From positions 1 to 31,702 of IMG/VR virus record IMGVR_UViG_3300023174_000456: a DNA stretch of 31,702 nucleotides; one strand, written 5' to 3'. The DNA comes from a virus. The notes under the pieces are model-generated. The model was not told the origin of the DNA. It made no database searches and saw only the letters and a program-made list of their open reading frames with translations. Position 1 is the first letter of the stretch; every line of letters begins with the position of its first letter. Shown in pieces: positions 1 through 6,379 of this stretch. A program made the position numbers and the translations under genes.

Positions 1-389
1 TTAACAAACTGATGTGGTCCTACTAAGTGCTCAATCATTTCTGTTGCAATAGCAATATCTGCCCAGTCAATTTGGTCAAATACATTTCCATAACGAACGT
101 CTTGATTTCTATCTACTGCTCCAGCAACGTTTGATGGTTGCAAATCATAACCCCATTTTTGAGCTTTGGGAATTTCCGTTAGCAGCGACAAAAGACCACC
201 GTCACCAGCACCCAGGTCAACAATCGTCAAGCCTGACGACCACACAGACATAGCAAATCGTGCTGCGGTATCCAAACGAGGCCGGTGCATTTCTTGGTCA
301 ACGTGAGGCGCAATCTCCCGGTCTAGATACCATTCTGCAGTGCAATACTCAGGAATTGTATCTAATGGGAAAAGTCTGTCTTCTCTCAT
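1..389 (-). CDS. Class I SAM-dependent methyltransferase, 3' part cut by window edge
   Basis: The minus strand is open from an ATG at 389 to the window edge, giving about 129 N-terminal residues. Around residues 60-75 it reads VDLGAGDGGLLSLL, a standard motif I (GxGxG) of Rossmann-fold SAM methyltransferases, preceded by a hydrophobic strand (SGLTI). Further on, WADIAIATEMIEHLVGPHQF matches the motif of small-molecule and sugar methyltransferases in which an acidic/His pair follows strand 4 (EMIEHL). The start codon overlaps the stop of the upstream glycosyltransferase (ATGA), so the two are translationally coupled. The neighbours are three glycosyltransferases, so a glycan or nucleotide-sugar methylation role is plausible. 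The acceptor cannot be read from the sequence, and the C-terminal part lies outside the window. Confidence 0.8.
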   Translation of the reverse strand, partial: MREDRLFPLDTIPEYCTAEWYLDREIAPHVDQEMHRPRLDTAARFAMSVWSSGLTIVDLGAGDGGLLSLLTEIPKAQKWGYDLQPSNVAGAVDRNQDVRYGNVFDQIDWADIAIATEMIEHLVGPHQFV

Positions 390-1054
390 TTTATGTTTCT
401 TAGTTTTTGTAGGTCATCTTGTAGTTGAGTGGCAACATAATTGTGAAATGTTATTTCATCAGCACCCCATACCTCTGGGCTGTTTGCTTCGGTATACGTG
501 TTATCTGAAAGTGCTTTTTGAAAATTAGGATGCACGTGTTCAATAATCACATCATTAAAATATGTGATGTTTGTTCCACGCCCAAGCTCCATCCAGAAGT
601 TGTCCAAGAATAAGTGGATGCTTCCCGGAACGCATATGTACCCCAGGGTGTTGACAATATTGGATGTCATTGCGACTGACGTAGCCAACCCAACGCCGTG
701 AGCAAGGTCGTTGCCGTAAACCACCCCCACCTTGAGTCTGTCTAATTCGTTAATAAAAGTCTCATCCCACCCTTTAGTGCGAGGCAGGTGGTCATCCCCC
801 ATGAACCCAATATTTCGTGAAGTTGCTGCTATTTCTGGAGCAACAACATTAAGAGTGCCGCCAATTCTGATGCGCGGTCCGACTAGTATGTCAATATTGG
901 GGATAGAAAGATAGTCGTCAAGTTTCGAGTCGTCATCATCAACGAGTACAAGTAGACGCGTATTGCGTGTGGTTGTCGTACCCCATGCGTCTATTAAGCG
1001 AATTATGTTTTCAGGTCGTCCACGAGATGGGACGAGTATGGTCATTTCAGACAT
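386..1054 (-). CDS. GT-A fold glycosyltransferase-like protein
   Basis: A 222-aa protein. The N-terminus (MTILVPSRGRPENIIRLIDAW) has the first strand and helix of GT2-type nucleotide-sugar transferases. It is followed by LLVLVDDDDSKL (residues 34-45) and a second acidic motif NIGFMGDDHLPRTKGWDE near residues 81-97, where the DD would serve as the metal-binding DxD equivalent. It probably transfers a sugar from a nucleotide sugar in the host cytoplasm. The length is short, and the C-terminal acceptor-binding part is minimal. It lies 33 bases after another glycosyltransferase gene and overlaps the start of the methyltransferase. Donor and acceptor are unknown. Targets could be host surface glycan, phage DNA or virion proteins. 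Confidence 0.75.
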   Translation of the reverse strand: MSEMTILVPSRGRPENIIRLIDAWGTTTTRNTRLLVLVDDDDSKLDDYLSIPNIDILVGPRIRIGGTLNVVAPEIAATSRNIGFMGDDHLPRTKGWDETFINELDRLKVGVVYGNDLAHGVGLATSVAMTSNIVNTLGYICVPGSIHLFLDNFWMELGRGTNITYFNDVIIEHVHPNFQKALSDNTYTEANSPEVWGADEITFHNYVATQLQDDLQKLRNIK

Positions 1055-1087
1055 TTTAATCCTTGCTCTAATGATTCTATTAACATT

Positions 1088-1669
1088 TTACCAGCGACCT
1101 GGCAACCCGGACGTATTTGCGTGGTGATGATACCAATTCCACGTTGTGTCAGGAATTGCTAAAAATTTACCGCCAGCATCATAAATACTTTTCCAAAATG
1201 GAAAATCTTGAATTCCCCAAGCGCCTATATTGCTTTCTTCTGGCATAAACACGGCTTTTGAATCTAAAATTAATGAACGGCGAACAATACAAGTAATGGG
1301 AAAAATGTGTGGGTCATTTACATCCCATTGACGACCTTTGTGCATAGGGAACGGGTCAGAGCCTCCGATGACATCAAACCAACCCCACACGACATCCGCC
1401 TGATGCTCATTCGCCCTGGTGAGCAAGGTTCCAACATGATGAGGATGAAACTCATCGTCATCGTCCAAAAAAGCAATCCATTCGCTATTTGCCATCCTTA
1501 TGGCATTGTTTCGGTTTTCCCACGCACCTGCTTTTTTTGTGTCGACCGAAATACAAATTTCGGATACAGGATGTGTTTGTTTTAAAACGCTTGGAAATGT
1601 ACGAGTGGTCAACAAATCAGAACGTGTAGGGATGGATGGTATACAAACGGAAACTGTATCCAAAATCAC
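1088..1669 (-). CDS. Glycosyltransferase family 2-like protein
   Basis: A 193-aa protein with a clear GT2 signature. It starts SVCIPSIPTRSDLLTTRTF and continues SVLKQTHPVSEICISVD, then NRNNAIRMANSEWIAFLDDD at residues 53-72. The run of Asp at 69-72 is the expected DxD metal and nucleotide-sugar site. Trp-rich segments (VVWGWFDVIGG, IGAWGIQDFPFWKSIYD) follow, as in acceptor-binding regions of the family. It is short for GT2 but contains the full GT-A core. The start overlaps the stop of the upstream GT4-like gene by ATGA. Together with its neighbours it forms a sugar-transfer cassette. The sugar and acceptor are not recognisable. Confidence 0.85.
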   Translation of the reverse strand: MILDTVSVCIPSIPTRSDLLTTRTFPSVLKQTHPVSEICISVDTKKAGAWENRNNAIRMANSEWIAFLDDDDEFHPHHVGTLLTRANEHQADVVWGWFDVIGGSDPFPMHKGRQWDVNDPHIFPITCIVRRSLILDSKAVFMPEESNIGAWGIQDFPFWKSIYDAGGKFLAIPDTTWNWYHHHANTSGLPGRW

Positions 1670-2757
1670 AATTTCTCCAATATAAATTTGAACGTTGCAT
1701 CCCAGTCATCGCCTCTCGCGTTCATGTTAAATTTTTCTAACAACCTTCTGTTTTCATGCATCTCGTCAATTCTCATTTGATGATTCATCAATTCATCTAG
1801 GTGATAAATCCATTCTTCGTCAGTTTTTGCCAATCTTCCTATCCCTTTGGACGCAAGCAGCTCGTATTCTGGAGAATAAGAAGTTACGAAAGGTACGCCA
1901 GCAGCTGCATATTCAAGACCTTTTATAAAAGATTTAGCATGATTGAATTCAATGTTATTTAATGGAATAATTCCTATATCGATTGGTGTTAGTAATCCCG
2001 GATATGATTCTATTGGAGCCATAGGAGTTGTATTAAAACGTGATTTTTCTACACCAAGAAGTTCGCAAGCAGATGGTGCTGTGGTTGAGTGGCCGGAGTG
2101 GTGAAAGTATGTTCCTCTAGATTTTATGTAATCACCCATAAATCCAGAAAGCTGTTCAAGGTCATTCGAGCGCCAGTGTGTTGCCCCAACCCAGCCTATA
2201 TTTGGTTTTTTTTGGTAACGAATATTTTTTATTTTATATCTATCGGAATCAATTCCATTCCTGACCATAAACACATTGTTTCTTTTTTTCCCATAGTAAT
2301 CAAAAAGAAATGGTGTTGAAGTTATTACGGCATCAGCCTGCATGATTATTTGAGCGTATATTTCCCTATTGTTGTCGGGATTTTCTTTGGGGTCTGTTGC
2401 CTTGAATGCTCTATTGGTTTCGGACAACCCATCAAACCAGTCGTCTATATCAACTACTAGCTTTTGTCCCATTGCTTGAGCAAGTGGCATTTTTTCGAGT
2501 ACCTCACGCTGCATGAGGAGTTTGAAAACAATTATGTCCCAGCCATGAACTGATTGTGAGTCCGCCAGAACCATGCCAAAACCCCTATCGTCGCTAAATC
2601 CAGGGAATCCCACAGCAGTAAACCATCCACGCTTGTTGAGTTCGTGAGATGGAAGGGTGCACCTGTAGTAGCAACAGCCATTTGGCTGGAGCGGGTCTGT
2701 ACCCCAAGCCCAATCGTGGGTCATGAAACCAATAGTTGGCTTTTGAGGTTTCTTCAT
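1666..2757 (-). CDS. GT-B glycosyltransferase (GT4-like)
   Basis: A 363-aa protein with GT-B architecture. The N-terminal Rossmann half begins PTIGFMTHDWAWGTDPLQ and contains KLVVDIDDWFDGL and DAVITSTPFLFDYYG, followed by MVRNGIDSDRY, the usual hinge. The C-terminal half begins NIGWVGATHWRSNDLEQL and carries IKGLEYAAAGVPFVTSYSPE, the donor-binding segment of GT4 enzymes with its conserved Glu (EYAAAGVP). The length is normal for the family. It is the first gene of the minus-strand cassette and lies back to back with the plus-strand holin. A role in glycosylating virion or host surface structures is inferred from context only. Confidence 0.85.
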   Translation of the reverse strand: MKKPQKPTIGFMTHDWAWGTDPLQPNGCCYYRCTLPSHELNKRGWFTAVGFPGFSDDRGFGMVLADSQSVHGWDIIVFKLLMQREVLEKMPLAQAMGQKLVVDIDDWFDGLSETNRAFKATDPKENPDNNREIYAQIIMQADAVITSTPFLFDYYGKKRNNVFMVRNGIDSDRYKIKNIRYQKKPNIGWVGATHWRSNDLEQLSGFMGDYIKSRGTYFHHSGHSTTAPSACELLGVEKSRFNTTPMAPIESYPGLLTPIDIGIIPLNNIEFNHAKSFIKGLEYAAAGVPFVTSYSPEYELLASKGIGRLAKTDEEWIYHLDELMNHQMRIDEMHENRRLLEKFNMNARGDDWDATFKFILEKL

Positions 2758-2818
2758 AAGTCTGAAATGTTATATCACTTAACTCACACGGGTAATCAAG
2801 TGATTTTACAAAAAACAC

Positions 2819-2827
2819 TGTGATAAT
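2819..2827 (+). promoter_or_regulatory. Possible extended -10 promoter for the holin/fibre operon
   Basis: The only divergent gap of any size on the left (2758-2859) contains TGTGATAAT. This fits an extended -10 (TGnTATAAT) with one mismatch and lies 32 bases before the holin ATG. I see no good -35 at the usual spacing. The gap also holds the holin ribosome-binding site (TGGAGTAAACATG). The same TGnGATAAT followed by AAACAC recurs at 6182-6196, which is the main reason to list it. Confidence 0.35.
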
Positions 2828-2859
2828 ATATAAACACCCAACCAAAAAATGGAGTAAAC

Positions 2860-3075
2860 ATGAGCACAAAGTTTATTAAGGACATTGCAGAAAGAGCAGT
2901 AAAGACATTCGTGCAGGCATACCTGGCTGCATGGGTTGTTGCTGGTTCTGATTTTAACGCACTCACCGACATGGCGAACGTAAAAATCGGAGTTGTTGCT
3001 GTCGCGGCATCAATCGCCATGAGCATGGGTCTAAAGAATGTTGGTCCAAACAAGGATTCTGCTTCAGCTATTTGA
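2860..3075 (+). CDS. Holin, r1t/actinophage type
   Basis: A 71-aa protein. It has an amphipathic start, KFIKDIAERAVKTFVQAYLA, then a second hydrophobic stretch around residues 41-57 (VKIGVVAVAASIAMSMGL) and a polar C-terminus (NVGPNKDSASAI). The pattern 'xKDxAERAxKTFxQ' followed by two membrane segments and a Ser/Ala tail is what I know from r1t-type holins of actinophages. Holins form lesions in the inner membrane that release the endolysin at lysis. A clear RBS (GGAG, 7 bases before ATG) supports the start. No endolysin gene is visible beside it; the neighbours are glycosyltransferases and fibres. The family assignment is by eye and points to, but does not prove, an actinobacterial host. 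Confidence 0.75.
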   Translation: MSTKFIKDIAERAVKTFVQAYLAAWVVAGSDFNALTDMANVKIGVVAVAASIAMSMGLKNVGPNKDSASAI

Positions 3076-3145
3076 AATACTGCCTTTCTTGGCGGCGTTC
3101 CTAATCTACAATTTCTATGTCGTTAGTGAGGAGCGCGCGCCATGA
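3038..3145 (+). CDS. Small single-pass membrane protein (35 aa), overlapping ORF
   Basis: The ORF begins at an ATG at 3038, inside the 3' end of the holin gene in another frame, and ends with a TGA that shares ATGA with the next gene's start at 3142. The product starts MLVQTRILLQLFEILPFL and continues AAFLIYNFYVVSEERAP. It is a strongly hydrophobic segment with a charged end, so a single membrane helix is likely. It exactly bridges the gap between the holin and the next gene, and the ATGA coupling argues that it is translated. It could be a holin-associated or antiholin-type accessory protein. No SD is obvious, so termination-reinitiation would be needed. Confidence 0.5.
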   Translation: MLVQTRILLQLFEILPFLAAFLIYNFYVVSEERAP

Positions 3146-3522
3146 GGGCAGGTAAGTACGATATGACTTGTGAGCAAGGGACCACGTTTATACGAACCCT
3201 CGCCGTACTACAACCAGACCTCGAAAATGACCCAACTGGTGATACTTTCGAGATAATGGACCTCACTGGTTATACCGCAAGAATGCAGGTCAGAAGAACA
3301 ATTGAGAACACCAGCAAGATGCTTGAGCTGACCACAGCAAATGGCTCCCTAGACGTCACCTTCCAGGACCAGTCAAACGTTATTAGAATTTACCTACCAG
3401 CAGAAGTAACGGCAAGCGTCACCACGAGTGGTGTTTACGACCTTGAACTCATCAATCAAGGTGGAGAAGTCTCGCGACTTGTAGAAGGAAATTTTATAGT
3501 TGTTCCTGAGGTGACACGATGA
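3142..3522 (+). CDS. Phage structural protein, BppU-N-like beta protein
   Basis: A 126-aa protein. It opens GKYDMTCEQGTTFIRTLAVL and has LTGYTARMQVRR, then SLDVTFQDQSNVIRIYLPAE and a terminal strand pair (GVYDLELINQGG...LVEGNFIVVPEV). This arrangement (unusual 'x-x-D-x-x-QG-x-T/D' start, 'DLTGYTA.MQVR', 'G.Y.L.L....G....L.EG...V.P.VT') matches small baseplate or fibre-anchor proteins found in many phages, including those with BppU N-terminal domains. An RBS (GAGGAG) lies 8 bases upstream. It overlaps the next gene by ATGA. A tail-tip or fibre-attachment role is inferred from its place at the head of the fibre genes. Confidence 0.6.
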   Translation: MRAGKYDMTCEQGTTFIRTLAVLQPDLENDPTGDTFEIMDLTGYTARMQVRRTIENTSKMLELTTANGSLDVTFQDQSNVIRIYLPAEVTASVTTSGVYDLELINQGGEVSRLVEGNFIVVPEVTR

Positions 3523-3797
3523 GTGATATCCCAAACCGCGTAATAATTGACCAAGACGTTCCGAACAGAATACTAATCCAGACCGGAACTGCTGGTGCAA
3601 ATACAAGAAGACATGTTCACACTCAGGCCTCAGTCTCTAATGAATGGACAGTAACCCACTCACTTGGAGGCAAACCACAGGTAACCGTTGTAGATAGTTC
3701 GGATACCTGTGTCTTTGGTGAGGTAATATATATAAGCAATTCACAGCTGAAGGTGTTGTTCTCGTCACCTTTTTCGGGATTTGCCTACTTAACATAA
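3519..3797 (+). CDS. Small phage tail/fibre-associated protein
   Basis: A 92-aa protein. The first half is a short repeated motif (IPNRVIIDQDVPNRILIQTG), suggesting trimeric beta structure. The second half (VSNEWTVTHSLGGKPQVTVV ... GEVIYISNSQLKVLFSSPFS) resembles the C-terminal domain often found at the end of phage fibre proteins ('W.V.H.LG..P.V.V.D..G......V......V.V.F....SG.A.L'). The end of the next gene has a similar module (TVTHGFNTRDVQVEIYEA). It is coupled to the preceding gene by ATGA. It is probably a virion adhesin component. The specific role is not identifiable. Confidence 0.6.
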   Translation: MSDIPNRVIIDQDVPNRILIQTGTAGANTRRHVHTQASVSNEWTVTHSLGGKPQVTVVDSSDTCVFGEVIYISNSQLKVLFSSPFSGFAYLT

Positions 3798-3807
3798 GGC
3801 AGGACTA

Positions 3808-5091
3808 ATGGCTCAAAAGTTTCTAACAAATATAGACCTGGTAAATAACCAGATTCTTAACGCCCGGTTTGAGTCTGTTTCGTCGGACCCAGGCTCGAAT
3901 CTGTTTGAGGGCCGCCTCATCTACAACACCACAACGGACACCATCAAGGTTTATGGAAATGGCGCATGGCGCTCAATGCCACACACGATTACTTCTGGTG
4001 GGGCCAATACCGCTGGGATAACAATCGGTGAACTCAACGGAACAGTTACCCTCACCCTCAATCTTGCTACCGCTTCATCGGTCGGTTTGCTGACTGCAGC
4101 GCATTTTACAGACCTCAATACATCGACCAGCGCAGCAACTGGCTCCACTCTTGTAAAAAGAGACGCAAGCGGAAATATTTCGGTTGCTACCCCAACAGAA
4201 TCGTCACACGCTGCAACCAAGGGCTATGTAGACGCTGCTCGTTCTGGCTTGGATGTCAAGGATTCCGTAAGGGTTGCCACAACAGCGGCAATCAATATCT
4301 CCTCAGACCTTCAGAACGGTGACGTAATAGATGGGGTGACCCTTGTAACTGGAGACAGGGTTCTTGTTAAGAACCAAAGTTCTGGTGCAGAAAACGGTAT
4401 TTATGTTGTAGTTGCTACTGGCGCTGCATCACGTTCAACCGATGCTGATACTTCTGCTGAAGTCACAAGCGGAATGTTCACCTTTGTTGCAGAAGGTTCA
4501 ACAAACGCTGATAGTGGTTGGGTCCTTTCCACAAATGACACAATTACACTTGGAACAACTGCATTAGTGTTTGCACAGTTCTCGGGAGCTGGCCAAATTA
4601 CGGCTGGTGCTGGTTTAACAAAATCAGGCAACACGATTGATGTTGTTGGAACCACAGACAGAATAACCGCAAACGCAGACAGCATAGACATTGCTTCAAC
4701 CTATGTTGGTCAGTCAACCATCACTACTCTCGGCACGGTAACTACCGGCACATGGAGCGCGAGCACCATAGCAATCGCTAAGGGCGGTACAAACGCAACC
4801 ACTGAGTCTGGTGCTCGAACCAATCTTGCTGCAGGCGGAACTCAGGGTGCTGGTGTAACTGCCCCTGTTCTTTCAAGAAAAGTTGCGCTAACAATTGGTG
4901 ATGCCTCTTCTGCAACATTTACAGTGACGCATGGTTTTAATACCAGAGATGTGCAAGTTGAAATATACGAAGCAGCAAGTCCCTACGCATCTGTTATTTG
5001 TGATGTCGAAAGAACAACAGTGGATGCTGTGACTATCAGTTTTGCTACCGCCCCAGGCTCTGGAGCATATAGGGTTGTTGTAATAGGTTAA
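3808..5091 (+). CDS. Tail fibre protein
   Basis: A 427-aa protein low in charge and rich in Thr, Ser, Ala and Gly. It begins FLTNIDLVNNQILNARFESV, a typical start of phage fibre subunits. It contains LVKRDASGNISVATPTESSH followed by ATKGYVDAA, the phage 'trimerisation' segment. Residues ~150-260 form a domain with VLVKNQSSGAENGIYVVVA that is widespread in fibres and recurs in the 1376-aa gene. A segment around residues 325-350 (KGGTNATTESGARTNLAAGG) is the classic fibre KGGT..T..ARxNLG motif. The C-terminus (TVTHGFNTRDVQVEIYEA) is shared with the preceding small gene. The RBS (AGGCAGGA) is good. It is probably part of the receptor-binding apparatus. Confidence 0.85.
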   Translation: MAQKFLTNIDLVNNQILNARFESVSSDPGSNLFEGRLIYNTTTDTIKVYGNGAWRSMPHTITSGGANTAGITIGELNGTVTLTLNLATASSVGLLTAAHFTDLNTSTSAATGSTLVKRDASGNISVATPTESSHAATKGYVDAARSGLDVKDSVRVATTAAINISSDLQNGDVIDGVTLVTGDRVLVKNQSSGAENGIYVVVATGAASRSTDADTSAEVTSGMFTFVAEGSTNADSGWVLSTNDTITLGTTALVFAQFSGAGQITAGAGLTKSGNTIDVVGTTDRITANADSIDIASTYVGQSTITTLGTVTTGTWSASTIAIAKGGTNATTESGARTNLAAGGTQGAGVTAPVLSRKVALTIGDASSATFTVTHGFNTRDVQVEIYEAASPYASVICDVERTTVDAVTISFATAPGSGAYRVVVIG

Positions 5092-5144
5092 CCATAGTGC
5101 CTTGAGGGGTGCGAACGATTTAGAAAACAGTTGAGGCTGTATTC

Positions 5145-6077
5145 ATGACGAAATTTATAGGCACCCCGTTACGCGGGATAGAGTTTGCAAACCCAGGTGA
5201 TGAAGCAATTTCATCGCGCGTTAGCGGTGATACTCAACCAAGACTTCGAATTGATGCAGGCGGACGAATAACTTGGTCCGATGGTACAAACTCCGGGGAT
5301 ACAGTACTTTTTCGGTCTGATGCAAACGCATTAACCACATACGATTCGCTCACTGCAAGCGCGGGTTTAATCACACTTACCACCAGCGGCGTACCAACCC
5401 AGCCGTTGCCAAACGGCGCAATAGCAATCGACACGACCAATAACGTATTCTACTTCCGCTCTAATAGTCAATGGCTCGAAGTCAGTGGTGGGGCAACTGT
5501 CACCGTTTCTGACTCCGCACCAACACCTGCAAACGAAGGCGACCTTTGGTACAACTCAAGCGAACTTGAACTATATATATATTATTCGACTTGGATTCAG
5601 CTAACCCACACCCCAGAATTCCCAACAGTTGAAGAGCTGGATAATGTTTATGCCGAAAATCTAGCGGCTGGGGATGTACTCACATATGATGGGTCTGATT
5701 GGTACAACGAGCCAATAACCCAGTTGCTTGTCGAGAGTGTCACCGACGCAAGCACATCCGGGGGGTTGGTAACACTGGATTACACAACTGGCAATAACCT
5801 CTATATTCCATCCTCGCCATCAGCAAACTTTACGTTAAATCTTACAAATGCGCCAACCGAAAATGGCAAAGCAATAACTATCGGTTTGTTTGTGACACAG
5901 GGTGGTACTGGGTTTATTCCAAACGTAGTTCAGGTCGCTGGCGTGGCACAGACAATTAAGTGGACAAACAGTACTGCCCCAACACCATCACAAAATAAAA
6001 TAGATATTTTTTCATTCACATTTGTGCGCAGAAACTCTACGTGGACCGTGTTTGGTAGTGCAGAACTAGGTTACTAG
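5145..6077 (+). CDS. Tail fibre protein
   Basis: A 310-aa protein. The start, TPLRGIEFANPGDEAISSRV, leads into beta-repeat segments. Around residues 100-150 two copies of the phage 'YFRSNSQWLEVSG' / 'GDLWYNSSELELYIYYSTW' module appear. This module recurs at the C-terminus of the 1376-aa fibre and is common in the fibres of aquatic phages. The C-terminal half (ITIGLFVTQGGTGFIPNVVQ ... FTFVRRNSTWTVFGSAELGY) looks like a closing beta domain. The RBS (GAGG, 8 bases upstream) fits. The 53 bases before it hold no other gene. Fibre or tail-collar function is inferred from composition and position. Confidence 0.75.
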   Translation: MTKFIGTPLRGIEFANPGDEAISSRVSGDTQPRLRIDAGGRITWSDGTNSGDTVLFRSDANALTTYDSLTASAGLITLTTSGVPTQPLPNGAIAIDTTNNVFYFRSNSQWLEVSGGATVTVSDSAPTPANEGDLWYNSSELELYIYYSTWIQLTHTPEFPTVEELDNVYAENLAAGDVLTYDGSDWYNEPITQLLVESVTDASTSGGLVTLDYTTGNNLYIPSSPSANFTLNLTNAPTENGKAITIGLFVTQGGTGFIPNVVQVAGVAQTIKWTNSTAPTPSQNKIDIFSFTFVRRNSTWTVFGSAELGY

Positions 6078-6181
6078 TAGAAATTGATACCCAACAATTA
6101 CTTAAACCAACCCATTGATTGGGCAATTTTCTCAAAAAACCATGGGAAACAAGAGACTACAGACAATCGAAAACAAAAGTA

Positions 6182-6190
6182 TGCGATAAT
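6182..6190 (+). promoter_or_regulatory. Possible extended -10, maybe giving a leaderless start
   Basis: TGCGATAAT lies only six bases before the ATG at 6197, with no SD in between (AAACAC). The placement fits transcription beginning at or next to the start codon, as in the leaderless mRNAs common in actinobacteria. The same core plus AAACAC occurs before the holin (2819-2834). The rest of the 6078-6196 gap holds a weak CCCA/TGGG hairpin near 6111-6123 followed by TTTTCTC, at best a poor terminator for the preceding fibre gene. Confidence 0.3.
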
Positions 6191-6196
6191 AAACAC

Positions 6197-6379
6197 ATGT
6201 CAATCGTATTTCCTGTTTCCCCGTCAATGAATGATGAGTTTTTTGTTGCTGGTAAATCCTGGAAGTGGAATGGGTTCCGGTGGCAGAGGTTTAAATCTGC
6301 GATAATTGACGGCGGGTTTGCCAATATTGAAATAAATATTGCAAATGACGGACTAATTGCTGACGGAGGCGATGCTTAA
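6197..6379 (+). CDS. Small fibre-associated protein (60 aa)
   Basis: I chose the ATG at 6197 rather than an in-frame ATG at 6119, because the product then begins MSIVFPVSPSMNDEFFVAGK. This matches the fibre N-terminal module 'FP..P..gD.F..gGKxWxWNGxxW' that also opens the 259-aa fibre gene at 13590 (IDFPSGAQSGDQHVSAGKTW). The segment SWKWNGFRWQRFKSA completes it. The stop overlaps the next start (TAATG), so it is coupled to the giant fibre gene. It could be a small structural adaptor or a free-standing module left from fibre gene shuffling. Confidence 0.65.
   Translation: MSIVFPVSPSMNDEFFVAGKSWKWNGFRWQRFKSAIIDGGFANIEINIANDGLIADGGDA

Noticed and set aside
6105-6130. Rho-independent terminator after the 310-aa fibre gene
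   Set aside because: The only hairpin is a 4-bp CCCA/TGGG stem, too weak to call; mentioned only as a possibility.
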